A stretch of 64,000 nucleotides of DNA from Pseudomonas sp. ML96 (GTDB lineage: Bacteria > Pseudomonadota > Gammaproteobacteria > Pseudomonadales > Pseudomonadaceae). The notes under the pieces are model-generated. The model saw only the letters and a list, made by a program, of their open reading frames with translations, made no database searches and had not been told where the DNA came from. A program made the translations under genes and the position numbers. Shown in pieces: positions 1-9,808 of this stretch (within the stretch, counting starts at the first letter, position 1; each line of letters opens with the position of its first letter). Location of the stretch: contig NZ_JPMY01000036.1 in NCBI RefSeq assembly GCF_000761545.1, positions 62,001 through 126,000 of the forward strand. Direction: 5' to 3'.

Positions 1-491
1 CCAACGTCGACGACGCGGCCTTCCCGGGCAACACCAGCGGCGCCGACATCGAAGTCGACTACTACGTCGGCTACGGCTACAGCTTCACCGACGACATCTC
101 CGCCGACCTGCAACTGGCCAAGTACACCTACCCGCAGGCCAGCCAGTGGAACGGCTACGAGATCATGCCCAGCGTCAGCGCCTATGGCTTCACCCTGGGC
201 TACAAATACGGTGTAGAGACCGGGATTCATCCGACTTACACCTGGGTCAGCTACGAATACGAGCTGCCGTACGAAATCACCGCCTCGGCCAGCTATGGCC
301 AGACCGACCAGAAGGCCGGCGGCGACGACTACAAGGACTGGAGCGTTGGCCTCGGCAAGACCATGCTCGGCCTGGACTTCAGCCTGACCTACACCGACAC
401 CGACATCGACGGCGAAGTCTGCGAAGCCACCTACGGCAAGGACGACTACTGCGATTCCAACCTGACCGTCGCCGTGTCCAAGTCCTTCTAA
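1..491 (+). CDS. TorF-family putative porin, C-terminal part (5' end outside window)
   Basis: Open reading frame entering from the left edge (frame begins at base 3) and stopping with TAA at 489-491, about 162 residues visible. The protein is a series of alternating hydrophobic/polar beta strands rich in Tyr, Gly and Asp, and ends in Phe (SKSF), the usual last residue of outer-membrane beta-barrels recognised by BamA. Two cysteines near the C-terminus (in CEATYG and YCDS) may form a disulfide. The pattern resembles the conserved TorF/TIGR02001 putative porin family of Proteobacteria. Substrate cannot be predicted. An internal ATG at 165 is not a real start because the coding pattern continues upstream to the edge. 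Confidence 0.75.
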   Translation, partial: NVDDAAFPGNTSGADIEVDYYVGYGYSFTDDISADLQLAKYTYPQASQWNGYEIMPSVSAYGFTLGYKYGVETGIHPTYTWVSYEYELPYEITASASYGQTDQKAGGDDYKDWSVGLGKTMLGLDFSLTYTDTDIDGEVCEATYGKDDYCDSNLTVAVSKSF

Positions 492-513
492 AAACAAGGC
501 CCTCGCAAGGGCC
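490..513 (-). terminator. Rho-independent terminator of the ABC exporter gene (minus strand)
   Basis: The hairpin ggccctcgcaagggcc (498-513) is followed, read on the minus strand, by TTGTTTTT. It lies just past the minus-strand ABC gene end and directly after the plus-strand porin stop codon. Confidence 0.6.
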
Positions 514-531
514 ATTGCTTCCTTTGGTTTT

Positions 532-556
532 AGGCCGCCTGCGGGCGGCCTTTTTC
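532..556 (+). terminator. Rho-independent terminator of the porin gene
   Basis: A perfect GC-rich stem (aggccgcc / ggcggcct around a tgc-g loop, 532-551) is followed by a run of T on the plus strand. It sits about 40 bases after the porin stop. With the minus-strand hairpin at 498-513 it separates two convergent genes. Confidence 0.8.
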
Positions 557-558
557 AT

Positions 559-2337
559 TCAGTGCTGCAGGTGACCGTAGAGCTTGGCGTACAGCCCGCC
601 TTCGGCGATCAGTTGCTGGTGGTCGCCATCCTCGGCAATGCTGCCACCGTCGAACACCAGCACCCGGTCGGCCTGCTTCACCGCGCTCAGGCGGTGGGCG
701 ACGATCAGCGTGGTGCGGCCGTTGAGGAAGCGGCCGAGCGCCTCGTGCAGGGCGTATTCGGTGGCGGCGTCGAGGGCCGAGGTGGCCTCGTCGAGGATCA
801 CTACCTTGGGCTCGGCCAGCACCATGCGCGCAATGGCCAGGCGCTGACGCTGACCGCCGGACAGGCGCACGCCGGAGCGGCCGACCATGCTGTCCAGCCC
901 GTTCGGCAGCGCGCGAATGGTGGCCGCCAACTGAGCGATCTCCAGCGCCTGCCAGCAGGCCTCGTCGCTGCGTTCACGGCCCATGCACAGGTTGGCACGT
1001 ACCGTGTCGTTGAACAGCGCCGGATGCTGCAGCACCACGGCCACGTGCTCGCGCACGCGCTCCAGGCCGATCTCTTCCAGGCTGGCGCCACCGAAGCGGA
1101 TGCTGCCGGCCTGGGCGGTATAGAGGCCGAGCAGCAACTGCACCAGGGTGCTCTTGCCGCCACCACTGGCGCCGACCAGGGCAACCTTCTCGCCCGGCGC
1201 GATGGACAGGTCGAGGTCGTGCAGCACCGGATCGTCGCGGTAGGCGAAGCTCAGGCCACGCACCTCGATGCCGACCGTGTCACGGCCCTTGAACGGATCG
1301 ATGCGGCCCTCGTGCTGCGGCTCGTCGGCGCGCGCCAGCAGCTCGTTGATGCGGGTCAGCGCGCCGCCGGCAGCGTAGTAGGCGTACTGCAGGCTGAGCA
1401 GCTGCTCGACCGGGCCGATCATGAACCACAGGTAGCTGAACACCGCGAGCATCTGGCCGATGGTGAGGTCGGAGAACAGCACGGTGATCATCGCCGCGGC
1501 GCGGAAGATGTCGATACCGAACTGGAACAGCAGGCCGCTGGTGCGACTGGCCGCATCGCTCTTCCACTGCGAGGCCACGGCGTAGTCGCGCACCTCCCTG
1601 GCCCGGTTGCCGAGGCGGCCGAGGAAGAAGCCCTGGCGGTTGCCGGCACGCACCTCCTGGATCGCCTCCAGGGTCTCGGTGAGCGCCTGGGTGAAACGCG
1701 CGGTGCTGTCGTTCTCCAGCTTTTTCAGGTGCTTCACGCGCTTGCCCAGCTGCACCGTGGCGTAGATCACCAGCGGGTTGAACAGCAGGATCAGCAGCGC
1801 CAGCTGCCAGTGCATCCAGATCAGGATGGCAGCGGTGCCGGTCAGCGTCAGCAGCGCCACCAGCACCTTGCTCAGGGTTTCGCCGATGAACTTGTCGAGG
1901 GTATCCAGATCGGTGACTAGGTGCGCGCTGACGGTACCGCCGCCGAGGCTCTCGTATTCGCTCAGGGCGATGCGCTTGAGACGCTCGATCAGGCGTACAC
2001 GCAGGCGGTAGATGACGTCCTTGGACAACCGCGCGAACAGCCGCGCCTGCAGCACGTTGCTGATCAGCGCACCGAGGCGCAGCACCAGGGTCAGCGCCAG
2101 CATCAGGCCGATGTAGCCGGCGGCGCTTTCCCAGTTAGCCGGCAGGAAGCGGTCCATCACCTTGAGCGCGGCATCGCCCTGCTTGAGCAGCACCTCGTCC
2201 ACCAGCAGCGGTAGCAGCAACGGGATCGGCACGCTGCACAGGGTGGCGACCACGGCGATCAGGTTGGCCAACAACAAGCCCTTGCGATGGCGCAGGGCCA
2301 GGCGGCGAATCTCCGCCCAGGTCAAACGATCAGGCAT
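559..2337 (-). CDS. ABC transporter, fused permease/ATPase (exporter type)
   Basis: A half-size ABC exporter of 592 residues: an N-terminal six-helix membrane domain (about residues 20-320) followed by a nucleotide-binding domain. Visible are Walker A GASGGGKST (about residue 389), the signature LSGGQ followed by RQRLAIAR (about 492), Walker B VVILDEATSALD and the H-loop AHRLS. This is the MsbA/LmrA-like architecture; it should work as a homodimer in the inner membrane, and the substrate is unknown. An ATG at 2346 is also in frame, but the GGAG at its 5' side is too close; it suits the ATG at 2337. The start overlaps the stop of the upstream dsbA-like gene by 8 bases, so the two are probably co-translated. 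Confidence 0.88.
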   Translation of the reverse strand: MPDRLTWAEIRRLALRHRKGLLLANLIAVVATLCSVPIPLLLPLLVDEVLLKQGDAALKVMDRFLPANWESAAGYIGLMLALTLVLRLGALISNVLQARLFARLSKDVIYRLRVRLIERLKRIALSEYESLGGGTVSAHLVTDLDTLDKFIGETLSKVLVALLTLTGTAAILIWMHWQLALLILLFNPLVIYATVQLGKRVKHLKKLENDSTARFTQALTETLEAIQEVRAGNRQGFFLGRLGNRAREVRDYAVASQWKSDAASRTSGLLFQFGIDIFRAAAMITVLFSDLTIGQMLAVFSYLWFMIGPVEQLLSLQYAYYAAGGALTRINELLARADEPQHEGRIDPFKGRDTVGIEVRGLSFAYRDDPVLHDLDLSIAPGEKVALVGASGGGKSTLVQLLLGLYTAQAGSIRFGGASLEEIGLERVREHVAVVLQHPALFNDTVRANLCMGRERSDEACWQALEIAQLAATIRALPNGLDSMVGRSGVRLSGGQRQRLAIARMVLAEPKVVILDEATSALDAATEYALHEALGRFLNGRTTLIVAHRLSAVKQADRVLVFDGGSIAEDGDHQQLIAEGGLYAKLYGHLQH

Positions 2338-2965
2338 GGACGGCATGCTCCAGCCAGCGCCCGAGCAGCGGCTGCAACACCTTGATCGACTGGTAACCGT
2401 TGGTCAGCAGGGCCAGCTGGCCATCGCGCTCGGCCAGCAGTGTGGGGAAACCGGCGATGCCGAGATCCTGCACCCAGGCGAAGTCGGCCTCGGTGGCGGC
2501 CTGCATGGCCTGGCTGTCGAAGGCTGCGGCGAACTCGATGCGAGGAATGCCGGCGCGCTCCGCCAGCTCGGCCAGTACCGGCCCCTGGGTCACGTCGCGC
2601 CCTTCGGTATAGAAGGCCTGCTGGATCAACTGCAGCAGCGACCAGGCGCTCTGCTCGTCCAGCTGGCGCGCGGTGACCAGGGCGCGGCAGGCCGGCTCGG
2701 TGTCGTAGACGAAGCCTTCCGGCAAGGCATTGGCAAAGTCGAACAGCTGACCGGTGGCGGCGTTGACCGCCTGCCAGTGGGACAGGATGCGCACCCGCAC
2801 CGCTGGCTCCAACGCCGCCTGCTGCCGGCGCAGGCCGCCGACCACCAGTTGCAGTGGCACGTCCGCCGCCGCGGCCTGCTCGGCCAGGGCCTCGACTACC
2901 GGGGCAAAACCCCAGCACCAGGAACACATGGGGTCCATCACGTAAAGCAGGCGGGCTGGGCGCAC
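2330..2965 (-). CDS. DsbA-family thioredoxin-fold protein
   Basis: A 211-residue protein with the redox motif CSWC near the N-terminus (in MDPMCSWCWGF) and a helical insertion, as in the DsbA/FrnE-like family of dithiol oxidoreductases. No signal peptide is visible, so a cytoplasmic role is likely. A cis-Pro loop is plausible at AGFPTLL. The start is GTG at 2965, supported by AAGGAT seven bases upstream; there is no better ATG. It is the first gene of a two-gene unit with the downstream ABC exporter. Physiological substrate is unknown. Confidence 0.85.
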   Translation of the reverse strand: MRPARLLYVMDPMCSWCWGFAPVVEALAEQAAAADVPLQLVVGGLRRQQAALEPAVRVRILSHWQAVNAATGQLFDFANALPEGFVYDTEPACRALVTARQLDEQSAWSLLQLIQQAFYTEGRDVTQGPVLAELAERAGIPRIEFAAAFDSQAMQAATEADFAWVQDLGIAGFPTLLAERDGQLALLTNGYQSIKVLQPLLGRWLEHAVHA

Positions 2966-3042
2966 GGGTGATCCTTACTTCGGCAAGAGAGCGGGAATGG
3001 CCGCAGTGTATCGCGCACGGCGGCCATGGATGTTGCCCTGGC

Positions 3043-3981
3043 TCAGCCTTCCTGCAGCGCCTTGTAGTTGTAGCCGATGGGGTGCGGCAGGTTGCGCGCC
3101 TGGGCGAGTTCGATCTGCTTCTGCCGCTCGCGCGCGGCCTGGCGGGTTTTCTCCGACAGCGAGTTCCAGCAGTGCGGGCAGCTGATGCCGGGCGAGTAGT
3201 GCTCGCTCTGGCGATCATCGACGGAGATTGGGTTGCGGCAGGCGTGGCACTGGTCGTAGTCACCCTCGGTGAGGTCGTGGCGCACGGTCACCCGGTTGTC
3301 GAAGACGAAGCAGTCGCCCTGCCACTTGCTCTGCTCCTGCGGTACCTCTTCGAGGTACTTGAGGATGCCGCCCTTGAGGTGGAACACCTCCTCGAAACCT
3401 TCGCCGAGCATGTAGCTGGAAGCCTTCTCGCAACGGATGCCGCCGGTGCAGAACATGGCGACCTTCTTGTGCTTGGCCGGATCGTAGTGGGCCTTGATGT
3501 AGTCGGGGAACTCGCGGAACGACTGGGTCTTGGGATCGACGGCGCCCTCGAAGGTGCCGATGGAGACCTCGTAGTCGTTGCGGGTATCGATCAGCAGTAC
3601 TTCGGGGTCGCTGATCAGGGCGTTCCAGTCCTTGGGCTCGACATAGGTGCCGACGCGCTTGTTCGGGTCCACGCCCGGCACGCCGAGGGTGACGATTTCC
3701 TTCTTCAGCTTGACCTTGGTGCGGTAGAAGGGCTGCTCGTCGCAGTAGGACTCTTTATGGTCCACATCGATCAGGCGCGCGTCGCGCTTGAGCCAGGCCA
3801 GCAGGCCGTCGATGCCTTCGCGGCTGGCGGAAACGGTGCCGTTGATACCTTCCTCGGCAAGCAGCAGGGTGCCCTTCACGCCGAATTCGACCATGGTGTT
3901 CAGCAGGGGCTCACGCAGCGCTTCGTAGTCCGGCAGGGACACGAACTTGTACAGCGCCGCGACAACAATCTTCGCAGTCAT
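3043..3981 (-). CDS. trhO: tRNA uridine(34) hydroxylase TrhO (YceA/UPF0176, rhodanese domain)
   Basis: This 312-residue rhodanese-containing protein matches the TrhO family, which makes 5-hydroxyuridine at the wobble position 34 of tRNAs with oxygen as oxidant. The N-terminal acylphosphatase-like part (TAKIVVAALYKFVSL) precedes a rhodanese domain whose active loop is CTGGIRCEKAS. The C-terminal tail carries the Cys pairs CHAC and CPHC, likely a zinc site. The ATG at 3981 is chosen over one at 4002 because GGAGAG lies seven bases upstream and the family starts here. Confidence 0.9.
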   Translation of the reverse strand: MTAKIVVAALYKFVSLPDYEALREPLLNTMVEFGVKGTLLLAEEGINGTVSASREGIDGLLAWLKRDARLIDVDHKESYCDEQPFYRTKVKLKKEIVTLGVPGVDPNKRVGTYVEPKDWNALISDPEVLLIDTRNDYEVSIGTFEGAVDPKTQSFREFPDYIKAHYDPAKHKKVAMFCTGGIRCEKASSYMLGEGFEEVFHLKGGILKYLEEVPQEQSKWQGDCFVFDNRVTVRHDLTEGDYDQCHACRNPISVDDRQSEHYSPGISCPHCWNSLSEKTRQAARERQKQIELAQARNLPHPIGYNYKALQEG

Positions 3982-4020
3982 TAAACGCTCTCCAGTGGTC
4001 ACCCTCGCAAAGGGCGGACC

Positions 4021-4055
4021 GGGGATGAAATGAAAGCGCCGGCTAGAGCCGGCGC
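4021..4055 (-). terminator. Rho-independent terminator after bolA-like gene (minus strand)
   Basis: Perfect palindrome gcgccggctagagccggcgc at 4036-4055, followed on the minus strand by TTTCATTTC. It lies between the bolA-like gene and trhO and would end the DUF2059-bolA transcript. Confidence 0.6.
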
Positions 4056-4137
4056 GGGGGCAATTCTAACTCAGACGGGTATGACTCTGCAGCCAGGCCG
4101 GATCAATGGCCAGCATTCGCTTGAGACAGGAGCGTCG

Positions 4138-4240
4138 CGAGCGCAGGCGGCGCAAGGCAAAAGCCGGTGAGCGCGCGGAGTTTACGTGTGGTAAATGAGC
4201 ACGCGAACCGGCTTTCAACGCCGCGCCGGCAAGCGCAGCA
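4138..4240. repeat. Structured intergenic palindromic element (REP-like)
   Basis: About 100 non-coding bases built as an imperfect nested palindrome: outer arms aaaagccggt (4159-4168) and accggcttt (4207-4215), and a core tttac (4181-4185) / gtaaa (4191-4195) separated by five bases. The layout, with 'gagtttac...gtaaatgagc' at the centre, resembles intergenic repeats I recall from other Pseudomonas genomes. Only one copy is visible in this window, so the repeat nature is inferred. Confidence 0.45.
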
Positions 4241-4241
4241 G

Positions 4242-4556
4242 CTACTGTCCGAGCGAATCGTGCTTGCTGCCGCCACGGCAGGTGGGCGAGTCTGGGGCCA
4301 TGCCCTGCTGCGCCCACTCCTCCGGGGTGTAGGTGTGCAACGCCAGGGCATGGAACTGCTGCATCAACTCGCCGAGGGTGGCGTAGACCTTCTGGTGGCG
4401 TTTGACCGCGTTGAGACCGGCGAACAGCGGGCTGACGATGACCGCCTTGTAGTGGGTCTCCTGGCCGCGGCTGTGCATGTGGCTCTCGTCCAGCACGTCG
4501 AGGTGCTCGCTCTGTAGCGGTTGCAGGGCGGCGATGATGTTGTCGCGCATGCTCAT
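4242..4556 (-). CDS. bolA: BolA family protein
   Basis: A 104-residue protein with the BolA fold: an N-terminal helix (MRDNIIAALQPLQSEHLDVLDES) and the conserved HYKAVIVSPLFAGLNAVKRHQKVYATLGEL block with the FxGxxxxxRHxxVY-type signature. BolA proteins partner with monothiol glutaredoxins in iron-sulfur trafficking and affect morphology and stress responses. The C-terminal tail after residue 88 (CRGGSKHDSLGQ) is variable. ATG at 4556 has AAGGAGAG about nine bases upstream, and that site directly overlaps the stop of the DUF2059 gene, so the two form one operon. Confidence 0.88.
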   Translation of the reverse strand: MSMRDNIIAALQPLQSEHLDVLDESHMHSRGQETHYKAVIVSPLFAGLNAVKRHQKVYATLGELMQQFHALALHTYTPEEWAQQGMAPDSPTCRGGSKHDSLGQ

Positions 4557-4569
4557 CTACGTGCTCTCC

Positions 4570-5067
4570 TTACTGCTTGGCGGGCTTGAGTTCGGCGGTC
4601 ATTTCGCCGAGCAGCTTGTCCACTTCCGGCACGGCCTTCTGCAGGCGTTCCTGGGTCAGCTGGGCGGAGTGCGCCATCAACTGCGGCATCTGCTCCAGCA
4701 CCTTGCGCCCGACCGGGGTCTGGTAGAAGGCCAGCAGCTCCTTGAGCTCGGCCTCGGTGAAGGCGTCGGTATAAAGGGAGACCAGCTCGTTATCCAGCTT
4801 GCCCTCGCCCACCACCTTGTCCAGCGCCGTCACCGCCTGCGCCTGATAGCGCTCGAGCAGCGCCTTCTTCGCTTCATTACCACCGGCTTGGGCGAAGCGC
4901 TGAGCGAACATCTGCCGCACCTGCATGTAGGCCGGCACGGCCAGTTTGTCGGCGCGGGTCAGTTCCAGGAAGCGCTTGGCCTCGGCGGCATGGCTGGCGG
5001 GATCGGCCAGCAGCGGCCCACAGGCCAGGAGTAGCAGGAGGGAACAGGCGGCGCGCAGGCGAATCAT
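4570..5067 (-). CDS. DUF2059 domain-containing secreted protein
   Basis: A 165-residue protein with a Sec signal peptide (MIRLRAACSLLLLLACGPLLA, cleavage likely near LLADP) followed by a helical DUF2059 domain. Typical family text is seen in ELLAFYQTPVGRKVLEQMPQL. Family function is unknown and location is probably the periplasm. The ATG at 5067 is preferred over a much longer frame running to 5361 because it follows AAGGA by eight bases and opens the signal peptide. It sits 13 bases ahead of the bolA-like gene. Confidence 0.85.
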   Translation of the reverse strand: MIRLRAACSLLLLLACGPLLADPASHAAEAKRFLELTRADKLAVPAYMQVRQMFAQRFAQAGGNEAKKALLERYQAQAVTALDKVVGEGKLDNELVSLYTDAFTEAELKELLAFYQTPVGRKVLEQMPQLMAHSAQLTQERLQKAVPEVDKLLGEMTAELKPAKQ

Positions 5068-5253
5068 GGGGGAGTCCTTCGGAAAAACGCGGGCGGCCAT
5101 TCTGCGCGCAGTGCCTCGATGGCTCAAGCTCGCGGCAGTGCAGCAAAAGGCCAGCACTTGCCGCGACAGTCTGCAGATGGGCATGATTAGCGTTCTCTTG
5201 GTGGCCGGCCACAAGTCGCAGAACAGTGCCTGCCCCGCACATGGACGTGTCTG

Positions 5254-6264
5254 ATGAACAGTTTCACCAACCCGCTTGCCGCGCCGTTGCAGCCGCTGTG
5301 TGACCCCCGAGGTCGCCTTGCGCCCGAGGCCATCGGCTGGTCCAGCCGCCCTCAAGTGCATTGCGCCCTGCCCGGCAACATCGGCCGGCGCAAACGCTGG
5401 AATCGCTGGTGCATCACCACGCCGGACTGGATGCTAGCGCTGACCATCGCCGACCTCGACTACCTGGGTTACGGCTCCGCCTTCTTCCTCGACCTGCACA
5501 GCGGCAAAACTGCCTCGCACACCCAACTGCGCCCCTTCGGCCTCGGCAGCGAACTGCCGGATACGCCGCTGGAGAGCCACAGTTTCAACCACAGCCGTCT
5601 GCAACTGCGTGCCGAAGATCGCGGCAATGCGATTCGCCTGACCGTGATGGCCCCGGATATCGGCGGCCAGCCCTTGCAGGTCGCGCTGGATATTCAGCGA
5701 CCACAACACTTGGAGTCGGTCAATCTGGTCTGTCCGATGGGCAAGCGCAGCTTCCACGCCAGTTGCCGCCAGCTCGGCCTGCCGGTGACCGGCAACCTGC
5801 AGCTAGGACGCCAGCAATACCTGTGCAGCGCCGGGCAGAGCTTCGCCGCGTTGGACTTCGCCCGCGGCGTCTGGCCGCTGAACAGCCACTGGACCCGTGC
5901 CGCCTTCGCCGCCCCCGGTGGCATCGCCGGCAACTTCGGCGACGTCTGGACCGAGTACAGCGGCCTGTCGGAGAACGCCCTGTGGTTTGGTGGCGAGCTG
6001 CTGCATATGGAGGAGCAGGTGCTGTTCGAACAAAACCCGCTCGGCCCGCAAGAGCCCTGGCGGCTGCATAGCCCCAGCGGCCAGGTCGAACTGAACTTCA
6101 CTCCGCGCCAATTGCACCGGGCCTGCCCCAAGTTCGGCCCGTTCTATGCCGACACCCGTCAGTGGTTCGGCCACTTCGATGGCCTGCTGCGCGGCCCCCA
6201 GGGCGAAAAGGTCCCGGTCAGCGGCGCCTGCGGCTGGCTAGGCGCCACTCACGCACGCTGGTAA
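5254..6264 (+). CDS. DUF2804 domain-containing protein
   Basis: A 336-residue soluble protein matching the DUF2804 family. Recognisable blocks are RRKRWNRWCITTPDWMLALTIADLDYLGY near residue 45, FNHSRLQLRAEDRG, and the C-terminal HFDGLLRGPQGEKVPV. Trp and Tyr are abundant, suggesting a lipocalin-like or carotenoid-hydratase-like beta-barrel, but no catalytic assignment is safe. The gene is divergent from the DUF2059 gene and monocistronic. No signal peptide is seen. Confidence 0.85.
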   Translation: MNSFTNPLAAPLQPLCDPRGRLAPEAIGWSSRPQVHCALPGNIGRRKRWNRWCITTPDWMLALTIADLDYLGYGSAFFLDLHSGKTASHTQLRPFGLGSELPDTPLESHSFNHSRLQLRAEDRGNAIRLTVMAPDIGGQPLQVALDIQRPQHLESVNLVCPMGKRSFHASCRQLGLPVTGNLQLGRQQYLCSAGQSFAALDFARGVWPLNSHWTRAAFAAPGGIAGNFGDVWTEYSGLSENALWFGGELLHMEEQVLFEQNPLGPQEPWRLHSPSGQVELNFTPRQLHRACPKFGPFYADTRQWFGHFDGLLRGPQGEKVPVSGACGWLGATHARW

Positions 6265-6340
6265 TCGAGTCGATAGCAAAGCCGGGGAACCCACCCCTCC
6301 TCCGGCGGCCTAAACTGCCGGAAACAGTCCGGAGACAGTC

Positions 6341-7727
6341 ATGAGCCGTATCGAAACCGACAGCATCGGTGCCATCGAAGTACCCGCAGACGCCTACTGG
6401 GGGGCCCAGACCCAGCGCTCGCTGATCAACTTCGCCATCGGCGAGCAGCGCATGCCGCTGGCCGTGGTGCACGCCCTGGCGCTGATCAAGAAGGCCGCGG
6501 CGCGGGTCAACAACCGTATCGGCGAGCTGCCCCCGGACATCGCCCGGCTGATCGAGCAGGCCGCCGACGAGGTCCTGGCCGGCCAGCATGACCAACAGTT
6601 CCCCCTGGTGGTCTGGCAGACCGGCAGCGGTACGCAGAGCAACATGAACGTCAACGAAGTGATCGCCGGCCGCGCCAACGAACTGGCCGGCCAGGGCCGC
6701 GGCGGCAAGAGCCCGGTGCACCCCAACGACCACGTCAATCGCGCACAGAGCTCCAACGATAGCTTCCCCACTGCCATGCACATCGCCGCCGTGCAGGCCG
6801 TGCAGCACCAGTTGCTGCCAGCCATCGCCGAACTGTCCAACGCCCTGTCCGAGCAGGCCACCCGGCATATGCGCCTGGTCAAGACCGGCCGCACCCACCT
6901 GATGGACGCCACCCCGGTGACCTTCGGCCAGGAACTGTCGGCCTTCGTCGCCCAGCTCGACTATGCCGACAAGGCCATCCGCAACGCCCTGCCAGCGGTC
7001 TGCGAACTGGCCCAGGGAGGCACCGCCGTCGGCACCGGCTTGAATGCCCCCAAAGGCTTCGCCGAGGCCATGGCCGCCGAACTGGCGGCGCTGGCCGGCC
7101 TGCCCTTCGTCTCGGCTCCCAACAAGTTCGCCGCGTTGGCAGGGCATGAACCGCTCACCGCGCTGTCCGGCGCGCTGAAGACCCTGGCCGTGGCGCTGAT
7201 GAAGATCGCCAACGACCTACGCCTGCTCGGCTCCGGCCCGCGCGCCGGCTTCGCCGAGGTGCGCCTGCCGGCCAACGAACCGGGCAGCTCGATCATGCCT
7301 GGCAAGGTCAACCCGACCCAGTGCGAGGCGCTGTCCATGCTCGCCTGCCAGGTGCTGGGCAACGACAGCACCATCGCCTTCGCCGCCAGCCAGGGCCACC
7401 TGCAGCTCAACGTGTTCAAGCCGGTGATCATCCATAACCTGCTGCAGTCGGTACGCCTGCTCGCTGATGGCTGCCGCAACTTCGCCGAGCACTGCGTCGA
7501 AGGGTTGGAGCCGGACGCCCAGCAGATGGCCACGCACCTGGAGCGCGGGCTGATGCTGGTCACCGCGCTCAACCCGCATATCGGCTACGACAAGGCCGCC
7601 GAGATCGCCAAGAAGGCCTATGCCGAGGGCCTCAGCCTGCGCGAGGCCGCCCTGCAACTCGGCCACCTGACCAACGAACAGTTCGACGCCTGGGTACGCC
7701 CGGAAAACATGCTGGAGTCCGGACACC

Positions 7728-7735
<8 letters not shown>
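6341..7735 (+). CDS. fumC: Class II fumarate hydratase
   Basis: A 464-residue enzyme of the iron-independent fumarase/aspartase superfamily, which interconverts fumarate and L-malate in the TCA cycle. Family signatures are TGSGTQSNMNVNEVIAGRA, the SSNDSFPTAMHIAA block, TGRTHLMDATP and the catalytic loop GSSIMPGKVNP (residues 315-325, serine 317). Homotetrameric in the family. GGAGAC lies upstream of the ATG. The stop overlaps the next gene by eight bases. Pseudomonads often keep more than one fumarase, so this may be the superoxide- or iron-starvation-induced one, but nothing in the sequence shows this. Confidence 0.93.
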
Positions 7736-8344
<609 letters not shown>

Positions 8345-8348
<4 letters not shown>

Positions 8349-9805
8349 ACCCCGCGCCGCCGACGCAGGCGGCGCCATCCGAGGACCACACCGGACAGGC
8401 TGATCAGCAGCCCACCCAGGCTGAAGAAGATCATCAGCCCCTCACGCAGCCACGGCCGCTCCAGCAGCGGCCGCCAATCCCAGCTGTGCAGCAGGTTGAA
8501 CAGCCAGCGCTCGACACGCTGGACGCGGCCGAGCTGCTCGACCAGCGCGCCGCTGTACGGATCGATGTGCAGCCAGGTTGCCGCCGCGTCGTCCAGCTCC
8601 ACCCGCAGCAGCGGCAGGCGCTTGCGCAGATGGCCGTACATGCTCTGCTCAGCGCGATGGAAGTAGTAGAAGTCGTACTCGCTCAACCAGGTCAGCCGCG
8701 CCGAGGCGGCGCCAGGTATGTGCCGCACGGCGTTCTCCAGCAGTTCGGCCGGCAGCCGCTGCAAGACCGGGCCGGGTTCGACAGTCAGGATGCGGCTCTC
8801 CCCTGCTCCGTCATAAGCCACGCGATAGGTCTTGCCGGCGACCTGCTGCCAGTGCAGCTCGCGCGCGGCGAAGCCTGCCGCGCGCAGCCTGGCCAGCGTC
8901 TCGCCCGGCGACTGCGGATCGCTGCCAGCCTCCAGCACGGCACCACGATAGGCGGGTTGCAGGCTGGGAGAGGCGGAGAACAGGCCCCAGGGGCGCATCG
9001 ACATCAATCCGCTGAAGATCCAGGCGATCAGCAGCGCGCCGAACAGCAGGCCGCCGATATGGTGCCAGCGGGCAAAGCCGCCGCTGTAGGGCGAACGCGA
9101 GCCACTGCGATAGGGTCTGGCGAAACGCCAGCGCAGCACGCCGATCACCTGCCCCAGCAGCGCCATGGCGCTCGCGGCGAGGGACAGGTAAATGACGATC
9201 TGCGCCCACCAGGGGCTGTCGCGCAGCGGGTAGAGCCAGTGCAGCCAGGCGCCGAGCCAGTTCCAGGCGCGCTCGGTACGGCTGGCATCGCGCACCACCG
9301 CACCGGTCTGCCCGGAGATGTAGAGCAGCGTCCCCTCGCCATCCTCGATCAGGTGTAGCGGGCGATCACCATCCAGCGCCCGCGAGCGGGTCCAGGCATC
9401 TTCCTGCAGCGTGCCGCGGTAGTGCAGTTCGCCGGCAGTGGATAACTGCGCGGCACTGGCGAGCGCATCCTGCATGCTCACTTGTGCGATGCGCTGGCCA
9501 CTGCGCGCATCCACCGCGATGCGCCTGCCGCCGGCATAGTCGAACAGGTAGCGCGGCGTACCGCCGACACTGCTCAGGCGCGCCGCCAACGGCGCATCGC
9601 TGCGCCCGCTGGCGGCCAGCGCCTGGCCGAGGCCGACGCAGCACTGCTCGCGCGGCAGCTCCGGCAGATGGGCAAAGTGCTCGGCCGGCGTCAGTTTGGG
9701 ATAGCCGACGAACAGCATGACTATGCCCGAGACGAACCACAGCGCCATGAACAGGCACAGGGCGATGCCCAGCCAGCGGTGCCACAGGTAGAGATAGCGT
9801 TTCAT
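8345..9805 (-). CDS. PepSY domain-containing inner-membrane protein
   Basis: A 486-residue membrane protein of the PepSY_TM family. The N-terminal helix LYLWHRWLGIALCLFMALWFVSGIVML carries the HRWLG signature, and further helices occur near residues 195-220, 255-275 and 460-480, with periplasmic PepSY-like segments between. Such proteins often accompany TonB receptors and are thought to help reduce or release metal from siderophores. It starts three bases after the TonB-receptor stop, so it belongs to that operon. No strong ribosome site precedes its ATG, in line with coupling. Confidence 0.85.
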
Positions 9806-9808
9806 CGA

